From Erythrobacter crassostreae (lineage in GTDB: Bacteria > Pseudomonadota > Alphaproteobacteria > Sphingomonadales > Sphingomonadaceae), in NCBI RefSeq assembly GCF_019204045.1, contig NZ_JAGSPC010000004.1, positions 1-64,000 on the forward strand: 64,000 nucleotides of DNA, in the 5' to 3' direction. Of the stretch, positions 49,246 to 58,676 are shown piece after piece; the first letter of the stretch is position 1; every line of letters starts with the position of its first letter. The translations under genes were made by a program, and so were the position numbers. The notes under the pieces are model-generated. The model was not told the DNA's origin. It saw nothing but the letters and a program-made list of their open reading frames with translations, and made no database searches.

Positions 49246-50852
49246 TAATAATCCTCCATTTTTTTGTTCAAATCTAACCCTCGATCGCGATAGGCTACCC
49301 ATTTTTCATTCTTGGGTTCCAGTTCTGCGAGGGTGGCACTGATTGAAATAGCTTCTTTGAGAAGCTTACCAATTTGGGCTGTATCTAGATTGGCTTCATT
49401 CAGGATATCAGCGTGCCTGAATATCAACTCCATCCTCTGTTCCGCGATCCACGTGTCGTTCGGATTTTCAGCGAGTAGCGCTTCAGAGGTTGCAAGCGAC
49501 TCTTGCGAATATGAGTTGTAAGCATCGCGGTTCAACGCGATGAATTCGCCATGCGCTAGCCATATTAGGTGAAACGCTAAATCGTACTCAAATCCTTTCT
49601 GGTCTTCACCTAGCTTGAGGGCTTGTCGATTGAGGGACACGGCTTCTTCAAGCATTTCCCGGGCCTGTTGATTGAAAGTATCTTGCCGGACAAAGAGCGC
49701 GCCTTGATTCGCGTACACATATGCAGCCTCTCGGAGCCATTTTTGGCGGGTTTGACCCCATTGTTTGATTGAGGTGATTTGGCCTCTTGCCGAATCAAAC
49801 CAGTCTAACGCCTTCGCATAATTCCCAGTCCTAACCTCCAAGGCGCCAATCCGGTTCTCGCTAATTGCATGTTCCAATATCCGGGCGGGATCATCTGGAT
49901 TGGCTTTCAGATCTAGTTCTGTGGCTCTGAATGCCAACAGATAGTGCTGACGGGCCTGATCAAAATCGCCAAGCCGTTCATAGTCCATGCCCGTGATCTC
50001 CACGAGACGCGCGCACGTCCGTTGGCCGTCTTCAAGAGACTGAACAATACGTTCTTGTTCCTCGCAATAGCTCAGAATTCGGTCATAGAAGCCCATCGCG
50101 ATTTCAAGCTTCCCGATTGCCACCATTTCTTCTCGAAACTCGGTCAGAAAATAAGCATTAAACTCTTGGGTCGTCCTTGATTGTCGTTGCGCTTCGTTGC
50201 GCGCCTGAACTGCGATTGTCGTCATGGCGGTCATTACTATGGCTATGAAAGCGAGCATGCCCGTGATGGTCGTCACGCGGCGTAATTGCCTTTGACTGTC
50301 GCGCTGGATCAAAGCATCGAGCGGCACTCCGGCGATCCCTGCGACGACTTTTAGAAAGCCGAGCTTCCATCCGTCGCCCTCCCTGCGCAGGTCCGCGGCT
50401 AGCGGTTCGATTCCGCCCGTGGTCAATGCTGAAGGAAACGCCGCCTTCGGCTCGCCATCGACTATTGCGGCAAGGATAGGGCGGGTAGGGTGCTGCTCCC
50501 TGAAGTAAGCGATCTCTTGGCCGACCCAGTGGGATGATTTGGCAGCCGGCGAGCAGACAACAACCAGCACCTGAGAGCCATCCAAAGCCGCTCTAACCGC
50601 TCCTGACAGGTCTTCAGCCGCAGAAAGGTCCTCCCGGTCTCGGAATACCTTGCCAAGCTTACCGGGTTCGCCATTCAGCGATCGGACAGAACCAAGACCC
50701 TTGGGCAAGCGGTAGGCCTCGATTTGTCTATGAAGCTTACGAACAGCTTTGCCGTCGGCGTGACTGTAGCTGATGAATGCACCAAAATAATTCTGGTGCT
50801 CATCCTCTGTTTCGGACGTGACACTTGACTGATTTTCCAATGCAACCCCCAA
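49245..50852 (-). CDS. TIR-domain protein with one transmembrane helix and TPR repeats
   Basis: A 535-residue protein. The TIR domain (about 20-150) begins FGAFISYSHADGKAVRKLH and has VLVVVCSPAAKSSHWVGQEI, where E113 is at the place of the catalytic NADase Glu. A transmembrane helix lies at about 193-216 (TTITGMLAFIAIVMTAMTTI). A TPR-type helical region follows (about 240-520). The start is uncertain: TTG 50852 is used here and TTG 50840 lies just after 'gggggttgca'. TIR-TM-TPR proteins are frequent in sphingomonads; roles in defence or signalling are proposed for TIR proteins, but none is shown here. Confidence 0.82.
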   Translation of the reverse strand: MGVALENQSSVTSETEDEHQNYFGAFISYSHADGKAVRKLHRQIEAYRLPKGLGSVRSLNGEPGKLGKVFRDREDLSAAEDLSGAVRAALDGSQVLVVVCSPAAKSSHWVGQEIAYFREQHPTRPILAAIVDGEPKAAFPSALTTGGIEPLAADLRREGDGWKLGFLKVVAGIAGVPLDALIQRDSQRQLRRVTTITGMLAFIAIVMTAMTTIAVQARNEAQRQSRTTQEFNAYFLTEFREEMVAIGKLEIAMGFYDRILSYCEEQERIVQSLEDGQRTCARLVEITGMDYERLGDFDQARQHYLLAFRATELDLKANPDDPARILEHAISENRIGALEVRTGNYAKALDWFDSARGQITSIKQWGQTRQKWLREAAYVYANQGALFVRQDTFNQQAREMLEEAVSLNRQALKLGEDQKGFEYDLAFHLIWLAHGEFIALNRDAYNSYSQESLATSEALLAENPNDTWIAEQRMELIFRHADILNEANLDTAQIGKLLKEAISISATLAELEPKNEKWVAYRDRGLDLNKKMEDY

Positions 50853-51015
50853 TCAGCTTTGGAAAAGTGAGCGTATGCTATCGATTGTTAGTCTTGGGGT
50901 GTAGCGAATTCTTGATCTTGATGGGGATTGGGCAAGAGAATTCGGAAGACGAGATCGCTTGAACCGTCTTTATTGGACGCACGAGGCTATTTCTCACGGC
51001 GGGCAAAGCCGAACC

Positions 51016-51059
51016 TAAAAACCAAAAGAGGCGCCGCCAGGAGAGTTTGGCGACGCCTC
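51016..51059 (-). terminator. Rho-independent terminator of the leftward alginate receptor gene
   Basis: Read on the minus strand, a 12-bp stem (gaggcgtcgcca/tggcggcgcctc, one G-T wobble) with an 8-base loop is followed by ttttggttttt. It lies 44 bp after the receptor stop. Confidence 0.85.
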
Positions 51060-51102
51060 GAAACCAACCGAAGTCAGTCTTGGGTTCTATGTTCTTCTGG
51101 CG

Positions 51103-54100
51103 TTAGAAACGCAGCGTCGCACCAAAGGTGATCCGGCGATCCGGAAGTCCTTGGAAGCAGAGCAACGCGCCGGAGTTCACACAGCGCTGTGTGATATCCG
51201 ATTTGGTCAGGTTCACACCTTCCGCGCCGATATTCAGCCACTCGGTCACGTCGTAGGTGACGCTTGCGTTCAACTGGCCGCGAGCTTCCGTTACTGTCGG
51301 GAAGCCGAGGGTCGAGTTGAGCGATGCACCGCCAGCTGTATCCAGCGTACGGAACGCGTCACGCCATGTGTAGCGTGCACGAGCCGACAGGCCGTACTTC
51401 TCATAGTAAAGCGTCGCGTTGTACGCATTCTCTGAGAAGTCGAGCAGACCCTGAACCGCAGTCACAGGAACTGCGATGCCGGGGTTGATCGCTTGGAAGA
51501 TATCTTCGCCGCGGCCCGAGTTTTCATTGGTCGCCTGACCACCACCAAATTCCTGGTAGGTGTAGTTGGCGATCACACCAAAGCCCGATGCAAAGCCAAG
51601 TGTGTCTTCGAACTGCGACAAATCATACTGAAACGCGACTTCGATACCGGTTTGGGTCGTCGTTGCCGTGTCGTTGATGATTGTTTGCAGCGGAACACAC
51701 AGGCCGTTGCCGATCGTTGGCGACAGAACGTTGCGATCCGGAACCGGGTTAAAAATACCGCCACCTTCACACGGCGCAGTGATATCGCGGAAGCCATTGG
51801 CATCTTCGACGGCATCTTCAACTTGGGTCACGAACAGGTTCGTACGATCCTTGTGGAAGAAGCCGATGCTGATCAGCGAAGACGGTGCAAAATACCATGC
51901 CAAAGAAGCATCGTAAGATTGCACAGTTTCCGGAGCCAGGTTCGGGTTACCCAAAGACACTGGATTGTTCGGACCGGTCGGGAATGTCACGGAAAGCGAC
52001 AGATCGTCAAAGTCCGGGCGGTTGATGTCTTCGGTGTAGCTTGCGCGGAAGACAAGATCATCAGTGATATCAGCGATCAGGTTAACCCGTGGAAGCCACT
52101 CATCGTAGCTGCCGCGTGATGTGATCGGAGAAACCACTCCGTTGGCGACAGTGTTGCCGAACGAATCGATTTCCGAACTCACCCAGCGCAGGCCGATATT
52201 ACCGCGGATCGGGCCGGTTTCGAAGTTCAGCTGACCGTAAACGGCGTTGGTTGTCTCTTCGATACGGAACGAGCCTGACAGGTTGCCCGGTGCGTTCGGA
52301 TCGAGGTCCGAAAGAAGACGGTTCCCGTTGGCGATCTGTGCTTGGCCACCTGGGGTTGAATCAAGCGCGGCCTGAAGCTGCGCGAACACAGCGTCACGAT
52401 CAGAGAAAGCACGGTTTGGATCGATCAGAACGAAGTTGCGGAAGGCAAGTTCGCGGCCATCGGCATCCCCAAAGTTGCTTGGGCCAGCGACAAGCAAGTC
52501 GGCGAACAGCGTGCCGCTTGGGCTGTTTGCAATCGCCCCGGTTCCAAAGGTGGAACGGACTTGATCAAACTGTGTCGATGTATCGTTGAAACGATAACCC
52601 AGATCGAACGATGTGAAGAACGGAGTGAGGTCTTCCAGATCGAGCGTGGTGTCGATGCGGAAAGCGGTTTCTTCGTTCTGCGTGCGGTTGTTGCTGTTTG
52701 TAACCGCATCCAGGACAACGTTGGCGCCGCTGAGATCGGTTAGATCAGCGACTGTCGGTGCGAACGGCGAGTCAAAGTTCACACCGAATGTCAGCGAGCC
52801 GCCGGACAAATCGTAGCGGAATGGCACGCTGTTATCGTTGCTCGATCCATCCAGAGGTGTCAGCGGGTTTGGGTTGATGAAGTTTAGCGTGGTGCTGAGG
52901 TTCGGGTTGCTCGAATCCGACGTCGAACGCGACGCTTCGAGACGGGCGGAGAACCGGCCAGTTTCAAACTCGGTACCAAGGCGGTAGAGTTCGCTGGTCG
53001 TGACACGTGCGCCTGTGTCGCTTGAGAAGCGCAGGTTGGGATCATCATCGTCGCGCGCGATGTTCGGTTCGATTGCTCCGACCAACGCGGCCTCAATCGA
53101 TCCGAGCGCGACACCGTCGAGCGAACCGAAATTCACAGTTTCAAACTGGTTTGGCACATTGTTGAAACGGAGCGAGCTTACGCCCGAGCCTTGAACGCGC
53201 GAGCTATCTTGCGTGCGAGTTTGATCGTTGTAGATCGTGTCGAAAAAGAACATCAAATTGTCGTTCGGTGCGTATTCGATCGAACCAGCAAAGTTGATGG
53301 TCTCGTATTCGAAGTTTTCGAGTTCCTGATTGAGGAACTGAATACCGAGATAGTTGAATGCCGGTCCAGGTGACCCATCAGCAGCGACGCCCGCGCCTGT
53401 AAGAACCACAGTGTCACGGTCGACACGCGGACGGAACGATGTGGCTTCCTGTTCGGAATAGCTGCCGCTCAATACAATGCCGAGCTCTCCGTCACCAACT
53501 TGCCATACATCGCCAAAGCTTGCGGAGATGCGCGGTGTGATGCTGTCTGAAAGTTCGCTGTATTCGCCTTGTGCACGAACAGAGATGATCCGGTCGGCGA
53601 TGTCGAGCGGGCGGATCGTGCGCAGGTTGACGGTACCGCCGACAGAACCTTCGATAGTGTCAGCAGTTGGCGCCTTGATAACTTCAACGGAGCCGATGAT
53701 GGCCGGGTTGATGTCTTCAAAGCTGATGCCGCCGCGGCCTGTGCCGGCGGAAACGGTTTTAACGCCGTTGATCAGAACTTGGTTGTCATTGGTACCACGG
53801 ATCTGGACGCCGGTGCCGACGCCAGCAGTACGGGTGATTTGAACGCCGGTGACGTTCTCAAGAACCTCTGCAAGGTTTTGGTCAGGCAGTTTACCAATGT
53901 CTTCTGCCTGAATGACTTCAACAATGCTGTCTGCATTGCGCTGTTCATTCAGCGCGCTTGCGAGCGAGCTGCGAATGCCGGTCACGATGATTGTATTCTC
54001 ATCAGCGTCGCTAGCAACATCGGCTGGCGAATCGCTGTCTTGTGCGAAAGCGGCGCCTGGCGTGAACGCAATGGCCGAACCAGCCATCAAGCCTGCAACA

Positions 54101-54150
54101 ATACGCGCTTTCTTTGCGGACAGGCTTACGCCCCCGTTCCCGTACTTCAT
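51103..54150 (-). CDS. TonB-dependent receptor, probable alginate oligosaccharide importer
   Basis: A 1015-residue receptor from ATG 54150, which follows 'gagggg' and starts a signal peptide (AGLMAGSAIAFTPGAAFAQ). The TonB box is TIIVTGIRSSLASAL, followed by a plug (VIQAEDIGKLPDQNLAEVLE, VTGVQITRTAGVGTGVQIRG). The barrel ends GATLRF. This is the Caulobacter-type family used for carbohydrates. It is divergent from a second receptor, and both have the same promoter motif as the alginate lyase genes, so alginate oligomers are the likely ligand. Confidence 0.9.
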   Translation of the reverse strand: MKYGNGGVSLSAKKARIVAGLMAGSAIAFTPGAAFAQDSDSPADVASDADENTIIVTGIRSSLASALNEQRNADSIVEVIQAEDIGKLPDQNLAEVLENVTGVQITRTAGVGTGVQIRGTNDNQVLINGVKTVSAGTGRGGISFEDINPAIIGSVEVIKAPTADTIEGSVGGTVNLRTIRPLDIADRIISVRAQGEYSELSDSITPRISASFGDVWQVGDGELGIVLSGSYSEQEATSFRPRVDRDTVVLTGAGVAADGSPGPAFNYLGIQFLNQELENFEYETINFAGSIEYAPNDNLMFFFDTIYNDQTRTQDSSRVQGSGVSSLRFNNVPNQFETVNFGSLDGVALGSIEAALVGAIEPNIARDDDDPNLRFSSDTGARVTTSELYRLGTEFETGRFSARLEASRSTSDSSNPNLSTTLNFINPNPLTPLDGSSNDNSVPFRYDLSGGSLTFGVNFDSPFAPTVADLTDLSGANVVLDAVTNSNNRTQNEETAFRIDTTLDLEDLTPFFTSFDLGYRFNDTSTQFDQVRSTFGTGAIANSPSGTLFADLLVAGPSNFGDADGRELAFRNFVLIDPNRAFSDRDAVFAQLQAALDSTPGGQAQIANGNRLLSDLDPNAPGNLSGSFRIEETTNAVYGQLNFETGPIRGNIGLRWVSSEIDSFGNTVANGVVSPITSRGSYDEWLPRVNLIADITDDLVFRASYTEDINRPDFDDLSLSVTFPTGPNNPVSLGNPNLAPETVQSYDASLAWYFAPSSLISIGFFHKDRTNLFVTQVEDAVEDANGFRDITAPCEGGGIFNPVPDRNVLSPTIGNGLCVPLQTIINDTATTTQTGIEVAFQYDLSQFEDTLGFASGFGVIANYTYQEFGGGQATNENSGRGEDIFQAINPGIAVPVTAVQGLLDFSENAYNATLYYEKYGLSARARYTWRDAFRTLDTAGGASLNSTLGFPTVTEARGQLNASVTYDVTEWLNIGAEGVNLTKSDITQRCVNSGALLCFQGLPDRRITFGATLRF

Positions 54151-54191
54151 AAGTAATCCCCTCACTGTGAACTTCTTTTTATCTGTCACGT

Positions 54192-54232
54192 AACATAGTC
54201 GGGGCACATACTCTGTCAACCAGAGTGGCAGT
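54192..54232 (-). promoter_or_regulatory. Promoter with shared operator-like motif for the leftward receptor
   Basis: On the minus strand, ttgaca (54219-54214) and tatgtt (54197-54192) are 16 bp apart. The bases upstream (actgccactctgg) match the motif at 54449 and 58599, giving a common pattern ending TGgTTGACA. It overlaps the -35 box, as a repressor site would. Confidence 0.6.
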
Positions 54233-54448
54233 CCTATTTTTGCGAAGAAGTATACCAATTTGTAAGCCGGGTAAAGGCGTTTAAAATCAATGCAGTGATG
54301 ACATTTTGAGATGTGAGCTTTGACGTGACGCTCTGACCGAAAGGTCAGGAGTGTGGCAATTTTGCACAGTCTGCTGTCGGCCTGGTTTGTCGTCTGCGTC
54401 ATCCTTTGCTGTTGAGTTTGCGGACTCCCCACTTTTCTCACCAATTGG

Positions 54449-54470
54449 TATGATAGATTGGTTGACAATG
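54449..54470 (+). promoter_or_regulatory. Operator-like motif and -35 box for the rightward receptor
   Basis: Tatgatagattggttgacaa aligns with tatgccagattgattgacaa at 58600. The ttgaca (54462-54467) is a -35 box; the -10 near 54482-54489 (tatatccc) is weak. The likely binding protein is the FadR-type regulator at 57827. Confidence 0.55.
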
Positions 54471-54524
54471 CGGTGTAGGCCTATATCCCAAAGACCAACA
54501 AACATACCTCAGGGAGGGGGCTCA

Positions 54525-57500
54525 ATGACTTTTCGTGCAATCTCGCGCGGCGCTTCGGCGCGCATTTCGATCTCGGCTACGCTCATGGCCGGGGCTGCAT
54601 TTGTTGGGGCGCCTGCGTACGCGCAGGACGCGGATCCGGATGAGCAGCCAGTGGAAGTGGCTGACGGAGAGGGCGCTATTCTTGTCACCGGCATCCGCGG
54701 CACGATCCAGGGATCGATTGAAGAGAAGCGCAATTCGACTGAAGTCTTTGACGCGCTGTCAGCCACCGAAATCGGTGACCTTCCAGCGCTCTCAATTGGT
54801 GAGGCGCTTGAAACGCTGACCGGTGCGGGTTCGCACCGCGAGCAGGGCGGTGCCACCGAGATTTCGATTCGCGGCCTCGGTCCATTCCTTAGCTCGACAG
54901 TCATCAATGGCCGGGTCGCAACAAACGGCTCAGGCGATCGCTCGGTAAACTTCAGTCAGTTCCCTTCTGAGCTCTTTAGCAAAATTGGTATCTACAAGAC
55001 GCAGGCTGCGAGTTATGTTGAGGGCGGCGTCGCTGGTCAGATCGTTCTAGAGACGATCAAGCCTGTCGATTACGGGAAGCAGCGTATCCAGGGGGAGTTC
55101 AAACTGAACATCAACCCGGACAACCTTGATATTGATCCTGACCAACGGTTCCAGAAATTCGGTTACCGCGCGACCGGAAGCTATGTAGATCAGTTCCAGG
55201 TTGGTGATGGCGAATTCGGTATCGCAATCGGGTATCAGCGCAACTCTACAACCAATCCTGAGCAAGAGGCCAACGTTTCAAACACGATCCGCGCATGCGT
55301 GATCGACCCAAGCACGACCAGCGACGGCGTGTTTGATGATGGCAACTGCGATACAAGCAGCGGCACGATCGATGGTTTGCGTGATGGCAGTGTCGATCTG
55401 CCGTTTGTTATCGCACGCAACAGCTACGCACTCCGTTCAAACATCACCGAAGACACACGTGACGCGGTATTCGGCGCTATTCAGTACAAGCCGAGCCCGC
55501 GCGTCGATATCAATGCTGACTTCCAATATTCCAAGCGACTTTTCAAAGAGCAGCGCAGCGATTTGAACTTTGCTGAAGGTCGCCGGATTGACGGCCCTGG
55601 CGATCCGAACACAATTCCTGGCGTTGATCTGACGTTCACAGAAAGCGGCGCTTTGCGCTCGTTCACCAACGAGCAGCGTGTCGAAGCTGTCAGTGAATAT
55701 CTTGAGCGTGATGAAGAGTATTACGGTGGTGGCCTCTCGCTAGAGGCGCAGGTTAGCGATCGTCTCACAGTCTCGCTCGATGCTTCTTATTCGCGCACCC
55801 AGCGTGTCGAAGAAGCGGTTCAGATTCGTTTCCGGACTGAGGATGGAGAGAGCATTTTTGGCAACACAGATGCTGATGGCAATCCGTTCTTCCCGGAAGC
55901 TTTTGAAAGCGATCAGACTCCAAATGCCGGCCGTACCAACGGTACGGATGACCGTATCGAGACGGCTGTCTTGATCCAGCAAAACGGTTCTGAAGGTCTG
56001 AATTTCATCACTCAGAACTTCGATGTGACCGATTACACGCTGTTCGCAAATGATCCGCGCCTTCGCGCCGATCTCGAGCAGGATCGTTTCAATGAGATTT
56101 GGGCGGTTCGCGGCGATCTCGACTACGAGATGGACGGCTTTTTCAACTCCGTCATGTTTGGTGCGCGCTATCAGGAGCTCGTATATCGCGACGTGCCTGG
56201 TGCGCGAGGAAGCTCAGACGACAGCCTGAGCCGTTTCGAGGAAACTTATAACGACACCGACGGGTCAGGCGCGCTGTTCGTAGCTAACCAAGAGTGTCGT
56301 ACCAGCTTCCCTGAAGCCGGCTTCTTGGAGTCGGTTTCAGGCGGCAACGCGCTTGTGACCAATGTTGATCTTGATGGAAACGTCCTCAGCAGCTCGAATA
56401 GCTTTGCGACTTTCGATGCGCTCTGCATTGCGCAAGTGCTTGAGCGTGAAGATCCGCGCGGTCTGCAGTTCGACGAAGACGGCGTGCCGATCTATCTCAC
56501 TGGTGATTTTGACTCGATCGATAACACCGACGTCGAAGAAACAAGTTGGGCTGCTTATCTCCAGACCAACTTCGATGGTGATCTCGGTAGCCTGCCAATC
56601 CGCGGCAATGTCGGTGTTCGCATTGTGGGTACCGACATCACAACACGTGGCTTCCGCTCTGAATTGTCTGTGCTGTTTACGGCTGCAGACCCGACGGATC
56701 CCAACTCAGCCGATGAATTCACTGTCGTTCAGGACACGGACACTCTCGTTACGAACGTTACGCGTGGTTCCTACACCGAATTCCTGCCGAGCTTTAACTT
56801 GGTCGCGGAGTTCCAGCCTGACCTTCTTGGTCGTCTTGGTGTTTACCGTTCGCTCTCGCGTCCCGATCCTTCGGATCTCGGCAATGGTCGCACGTTCAAC
56901 ACCAACAACGATGAATTTACGTCCGCGCAGCAGGCTCTGACCGGCGGCATCGACAGCGTGACCGCTACCGGTAACCCAGCCACCGATCCATTGCTCTCAT
57001 GGAATATCGATGCAGGTCTCGAATGGTATCCGAATGACGATACGATTCTTGCCTTCAACGCTTACTACAAGAGCTTTAACGGCGGATTTGAAACGGCGGC
57101 TGTTACGGAAACCTTCAACATCGAAGGCAACCTGGTCGACCTGCCGGTTCTCACGATCAATACGACCGATGAAACCAGCACGATCTACGGCATCGAAGTG
57201 ACCGCTGCGCACCGCTTCAGCTATCTGCCTGCTCCGCTCGACGGATTGGGTTTCAAGCTCAGCTACAACTATGCGGATTCAAACTTCGAGTTCGAAGATG
57301 ACAGCCTTGGTGCGATTACAACGGTTGATGCGAACAACGTTCAGACGACCAGCAACGGACTGATCGCTCCTTCGAACCTGTTCGGTTTCTCCGAGCATGT
57401 GTTCTCGGGACAGGTCTATTACGAGATCGGCGACTTCGATTTCCAAGGTGTCTACAAATATCGCAGCGACTACTTCCAGCAGTTCGTCTCGACGCCGGGC

Positions 57501-57698
57501 CGGGTCCGCTACGTTGATGATGTGGGCGTATTCGAAGCGCGCATGTCTTACGAACTGAACAGCAATGTCCGGTTCTCGGTTGAAGGGATCAACCTATTCA
57601 ACGAGCCGCGCACCAACTTCCGCGGTGCGCCGGACGATTTTGGCGCTATCCAAGTCTATGGACCGCGCTACTTCGCAGGGGTCCGGGTCAAGTTTTGA
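54525..57698 (+). CDS. TonB-dependent receptor, probable alginate oligosaccharide importer
   Basis: A 1057-residue receptor. The ATG at 54525 follows 'agggaggggg' and opens a signal peptide (ISISATLMAGAAFVGAPAYAQ). The TonB box AILVTGIRGTIQGSI precedes a plug with TEIGDLPALSIGEALETLTG and TEISIRGLGPFLSSTVINGR. The barrel ends FAGVRVKF. It starts the rightward arm of the alginate locus, ahead of the regulator and lyases. A strong hairpin without T-run separates it from the regulator gene. Confidence 0.9.
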   Translation: MTFRAISRGASARISISATLMAGAAFVGAPAYAQDADPDEQPVEVADGEGAILVTGIRGTIQGSIEEKRNSTEVFDALSATEIGDLPALSIGEALETLTGAGSHREQGGATEISIRGLGPFLSSTVINGRVATNGSGDRSVNFSQFPSELFSKIGIYKTQAASYVEGGVAGQIVLETIKPVDYGKQRIQGEFKLNINPDNLDIDPDQRFQKFGYRATGSYVDQFQVGDGEFGIAIGYQRNSTTNPEQEANVSNTIRACVIDPSTTSDGVFDDGNCDTSSGTIDGLRDGSVDLPFVIARNSYALRSNITEDTRDAVFGAIQYKPSPRVDINADFQYSKRLFKEQRSDLNFAEGRRIDGPGDPNTIPGVDLTFTESGALRSFTNEQRVEAVSEYLERDEEYYGGGLSLEAQVSDRLTVSLDASYSRTQRVEEAVQIRFRTEDGESIFGNTDADGNPFFPEAFESDQTPNAGRTNGTDDRIETAVLIQQNGSEGLNFITQNFDVTDYTLFANDPRLRADLEQDRFNEIWAVRGDLDYEMDGFFNSVMFGARYQELVYRDVPGARGSSDDSLSRFEETYNDTDGSGALFVANQECRTSFPEAGFLESVSGGNALVTNVDLDGNVLSSSNSFATFDALCIAQVLEREDPRGLQFDEDGVPIYLTGDFDSIDNTDVEETSWAAYLQTNFDGDLGSLPIRGNVGVRIVGTDITTRGFRSELSVLFTAADPTDPNSADEFTVVQDTDTLVTNVTRGSYTEFLPSFNLVAEFQPDLLGRLGVYRSLSRPDPSDLGNGRTFNTNNDEFTSAQQALTGGIDSVTATGNPATDPLLSWNIDAGLEWYPNDDTILAFNAYYKSFNGGFETAAVTETFNIEGNLVDLPVLTINTTDETSTIYGIEVTAAHRFSYLPAPLDGLGFKLSYNYADSNFEFEDDSLGAITTVDANNVQTTSNGLIAPSNLFGFSEHVFSGQVYYEIGDFDFQGVYKYRSDYFQQFVSTPGRVRYVDDVGVFEARMSYELNSNVRFSVEGINLFNEPRTNFRGAPDDFGAIQVYGPRYFAGVRVKF

Positions 57699-57706
57699 CC
57701 CTTTCG

Positions 57707-57741
57707 GCTGTCGCCGCCGTAGGGGTACAGGCGGCGACAGC
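57707..57741 (+). terminator. Strong hairpin between receptor and regulator genes
   Basis: A perfect 12-bp stem gctgtcgccgcc/ggcggcgacagc with an 11-base loop starts 9 bp after the receptor stop. No T-run follows, so it may stabilise the receptor mRNA's 3' end instead of terminating. Confidence 0.55.
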
Positions 57742-57826
57742 TGACCACTTGGACTGGTAAAGCCCAGTTTTATTGTGCAAAGCGAGACGGAATGAGGGGA
57801 TGCCCTAAGCAGCGTAGAGGTATGGA

Positions 57827-58567
57827 ATGAGCGGAAAACGACTTTTCCAGTCTGTGGCCGAGCAAATTGCGGCGCTCATAGATGAGGGTGCATTCCCTCC
57901 GGGTACACGACTACCTGGAGAGCGTGAGCTTGCGGAAAAGCTTGGAGTAAGCCGCGTAACCATCCGCGAAGCAGAGATTGCATTGCAGGCCGTTGGACGG
58001 CTTGAGATCAAGACCGGCTCCGGCGTCTATGTTAGCGAAGAACAGCCGTCGGAAAGGGCTGCACTGCCTTCAGCAAGCGCATTTGAAGTTACTGAGGCGC
58101 GCTTGCTCGTAGAATCTGAAGCTGCTGCTCTCGCGGCCCATAATATTAGCGATGCGGGAATCGCGCGTCTCAAGTCGCTCCTTGAGCAGATGCGCAATGG
58201 CAATGAGGCAGAGGCTGATGCTGCAGATGAGCAGTTCCACCAGGTGATTGCCGAAGCATCCAACAACGCCGCGATGGTCCACACGGTGCAATCGCTTTGG
58301 CGGATGCGGGAAGAAATTCCTGATGTCAAAGCGACCTATCAAGCGGTGTGCGTCCACGATGCGGAATCGCGCACTGCAGAGCACGAGGCGGTGTTCTTTG
58401 CTCTGCGTGACCGCGACCCCGCTGGTGCGCGCAATGCGATGCGCGAACACTTTCATCGTCTGATCGAGGCGATGCTTGATGCGACCGAGCGGATGGCACT
58501 TGAAGAGGTGCAAGAGCAGGTTTTGAAAAGTCGCGAGCGCTTCACAGCCTCTGCTAAAATTGGTTAG
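57827..58567 (+). CDS. FadR-type GntR regulator (FCD domain)
   Basis: A 246-residue regulator: N-terminal winged HTH (GTRLPGERELAEKLGVSRVT) and a C-terminal FCD ligand domain (about 85-225) with DEQFHQVIAEASNNAAM and the metal-binding His pattern HEAVFFALRDRDPAGARNAM followed by REHF. Members near alginate genes usually sense the lyase product (the unsaturated uronate or KDG). It probably binds the TGgTTGACA motifs at 54216, 54449 and 58599 and represses until alginate monomers appear. Confidence 0.88.
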   Translation: MSGKRLFQSVAEQIAALIDEGAFPPGTRLPGERELAEKLGVSRVTIREAEIALQAVGRLEIKTGSGVYVSEEQPSERAALPSASAFEVTEARLLVESEAAALAAHNISDAGIARLKSLLEQMRNGNEAEADAADEQFHQVIAEASNNAAMVHTVQSLWRMREEIPDVKATYQAVCVHDAESRTAEHEAVFFALRDRDPAGARNAMREHFHRLIEAMLDATERMALEEVQEQVLKSRERFTASAKIG

Positions 58568-58599
58568 GCAAATTGGCTAGGCAATTGCTGCCATTTTGA

Positions 58600-58640
58600 T
58601 ATGCCAGATTGATTGACAATAGCTGCCTCCCCCTTATAGT
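58600..58640 (+). promoter_or_regulatory. Promoter of the alginate lyase operon with operator-like motif
   Basis: Ttgaca (58613-58618) and tatagt (58635-58640) are 16 bp apart, a good sigma-70 promoter. The preceding tatgccagattga matches the motif at 54449. The SD 'cgagggg' lies before the PL6 start. Confidence 0.75.
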
Positions 58641-58676
58641 TTCGACTCGTAAGAATTCGGACGAGGGGATTGAGAG

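Noticed and set aside
54151..54468. N-terminal extension of the leftward alginate receptor to 54468
   Set aside because: The signal peptide begins at 54150 behind 'gagggg', and the extension would cover the promoter at 54192-54219.
54351..54525. N-terminal extension of the rightward alginate receptor from 54351
   Set aside because: The signal peptide begins at ATG 54525 behind 'agggaggggg'; the extension includes the operator-like motif.
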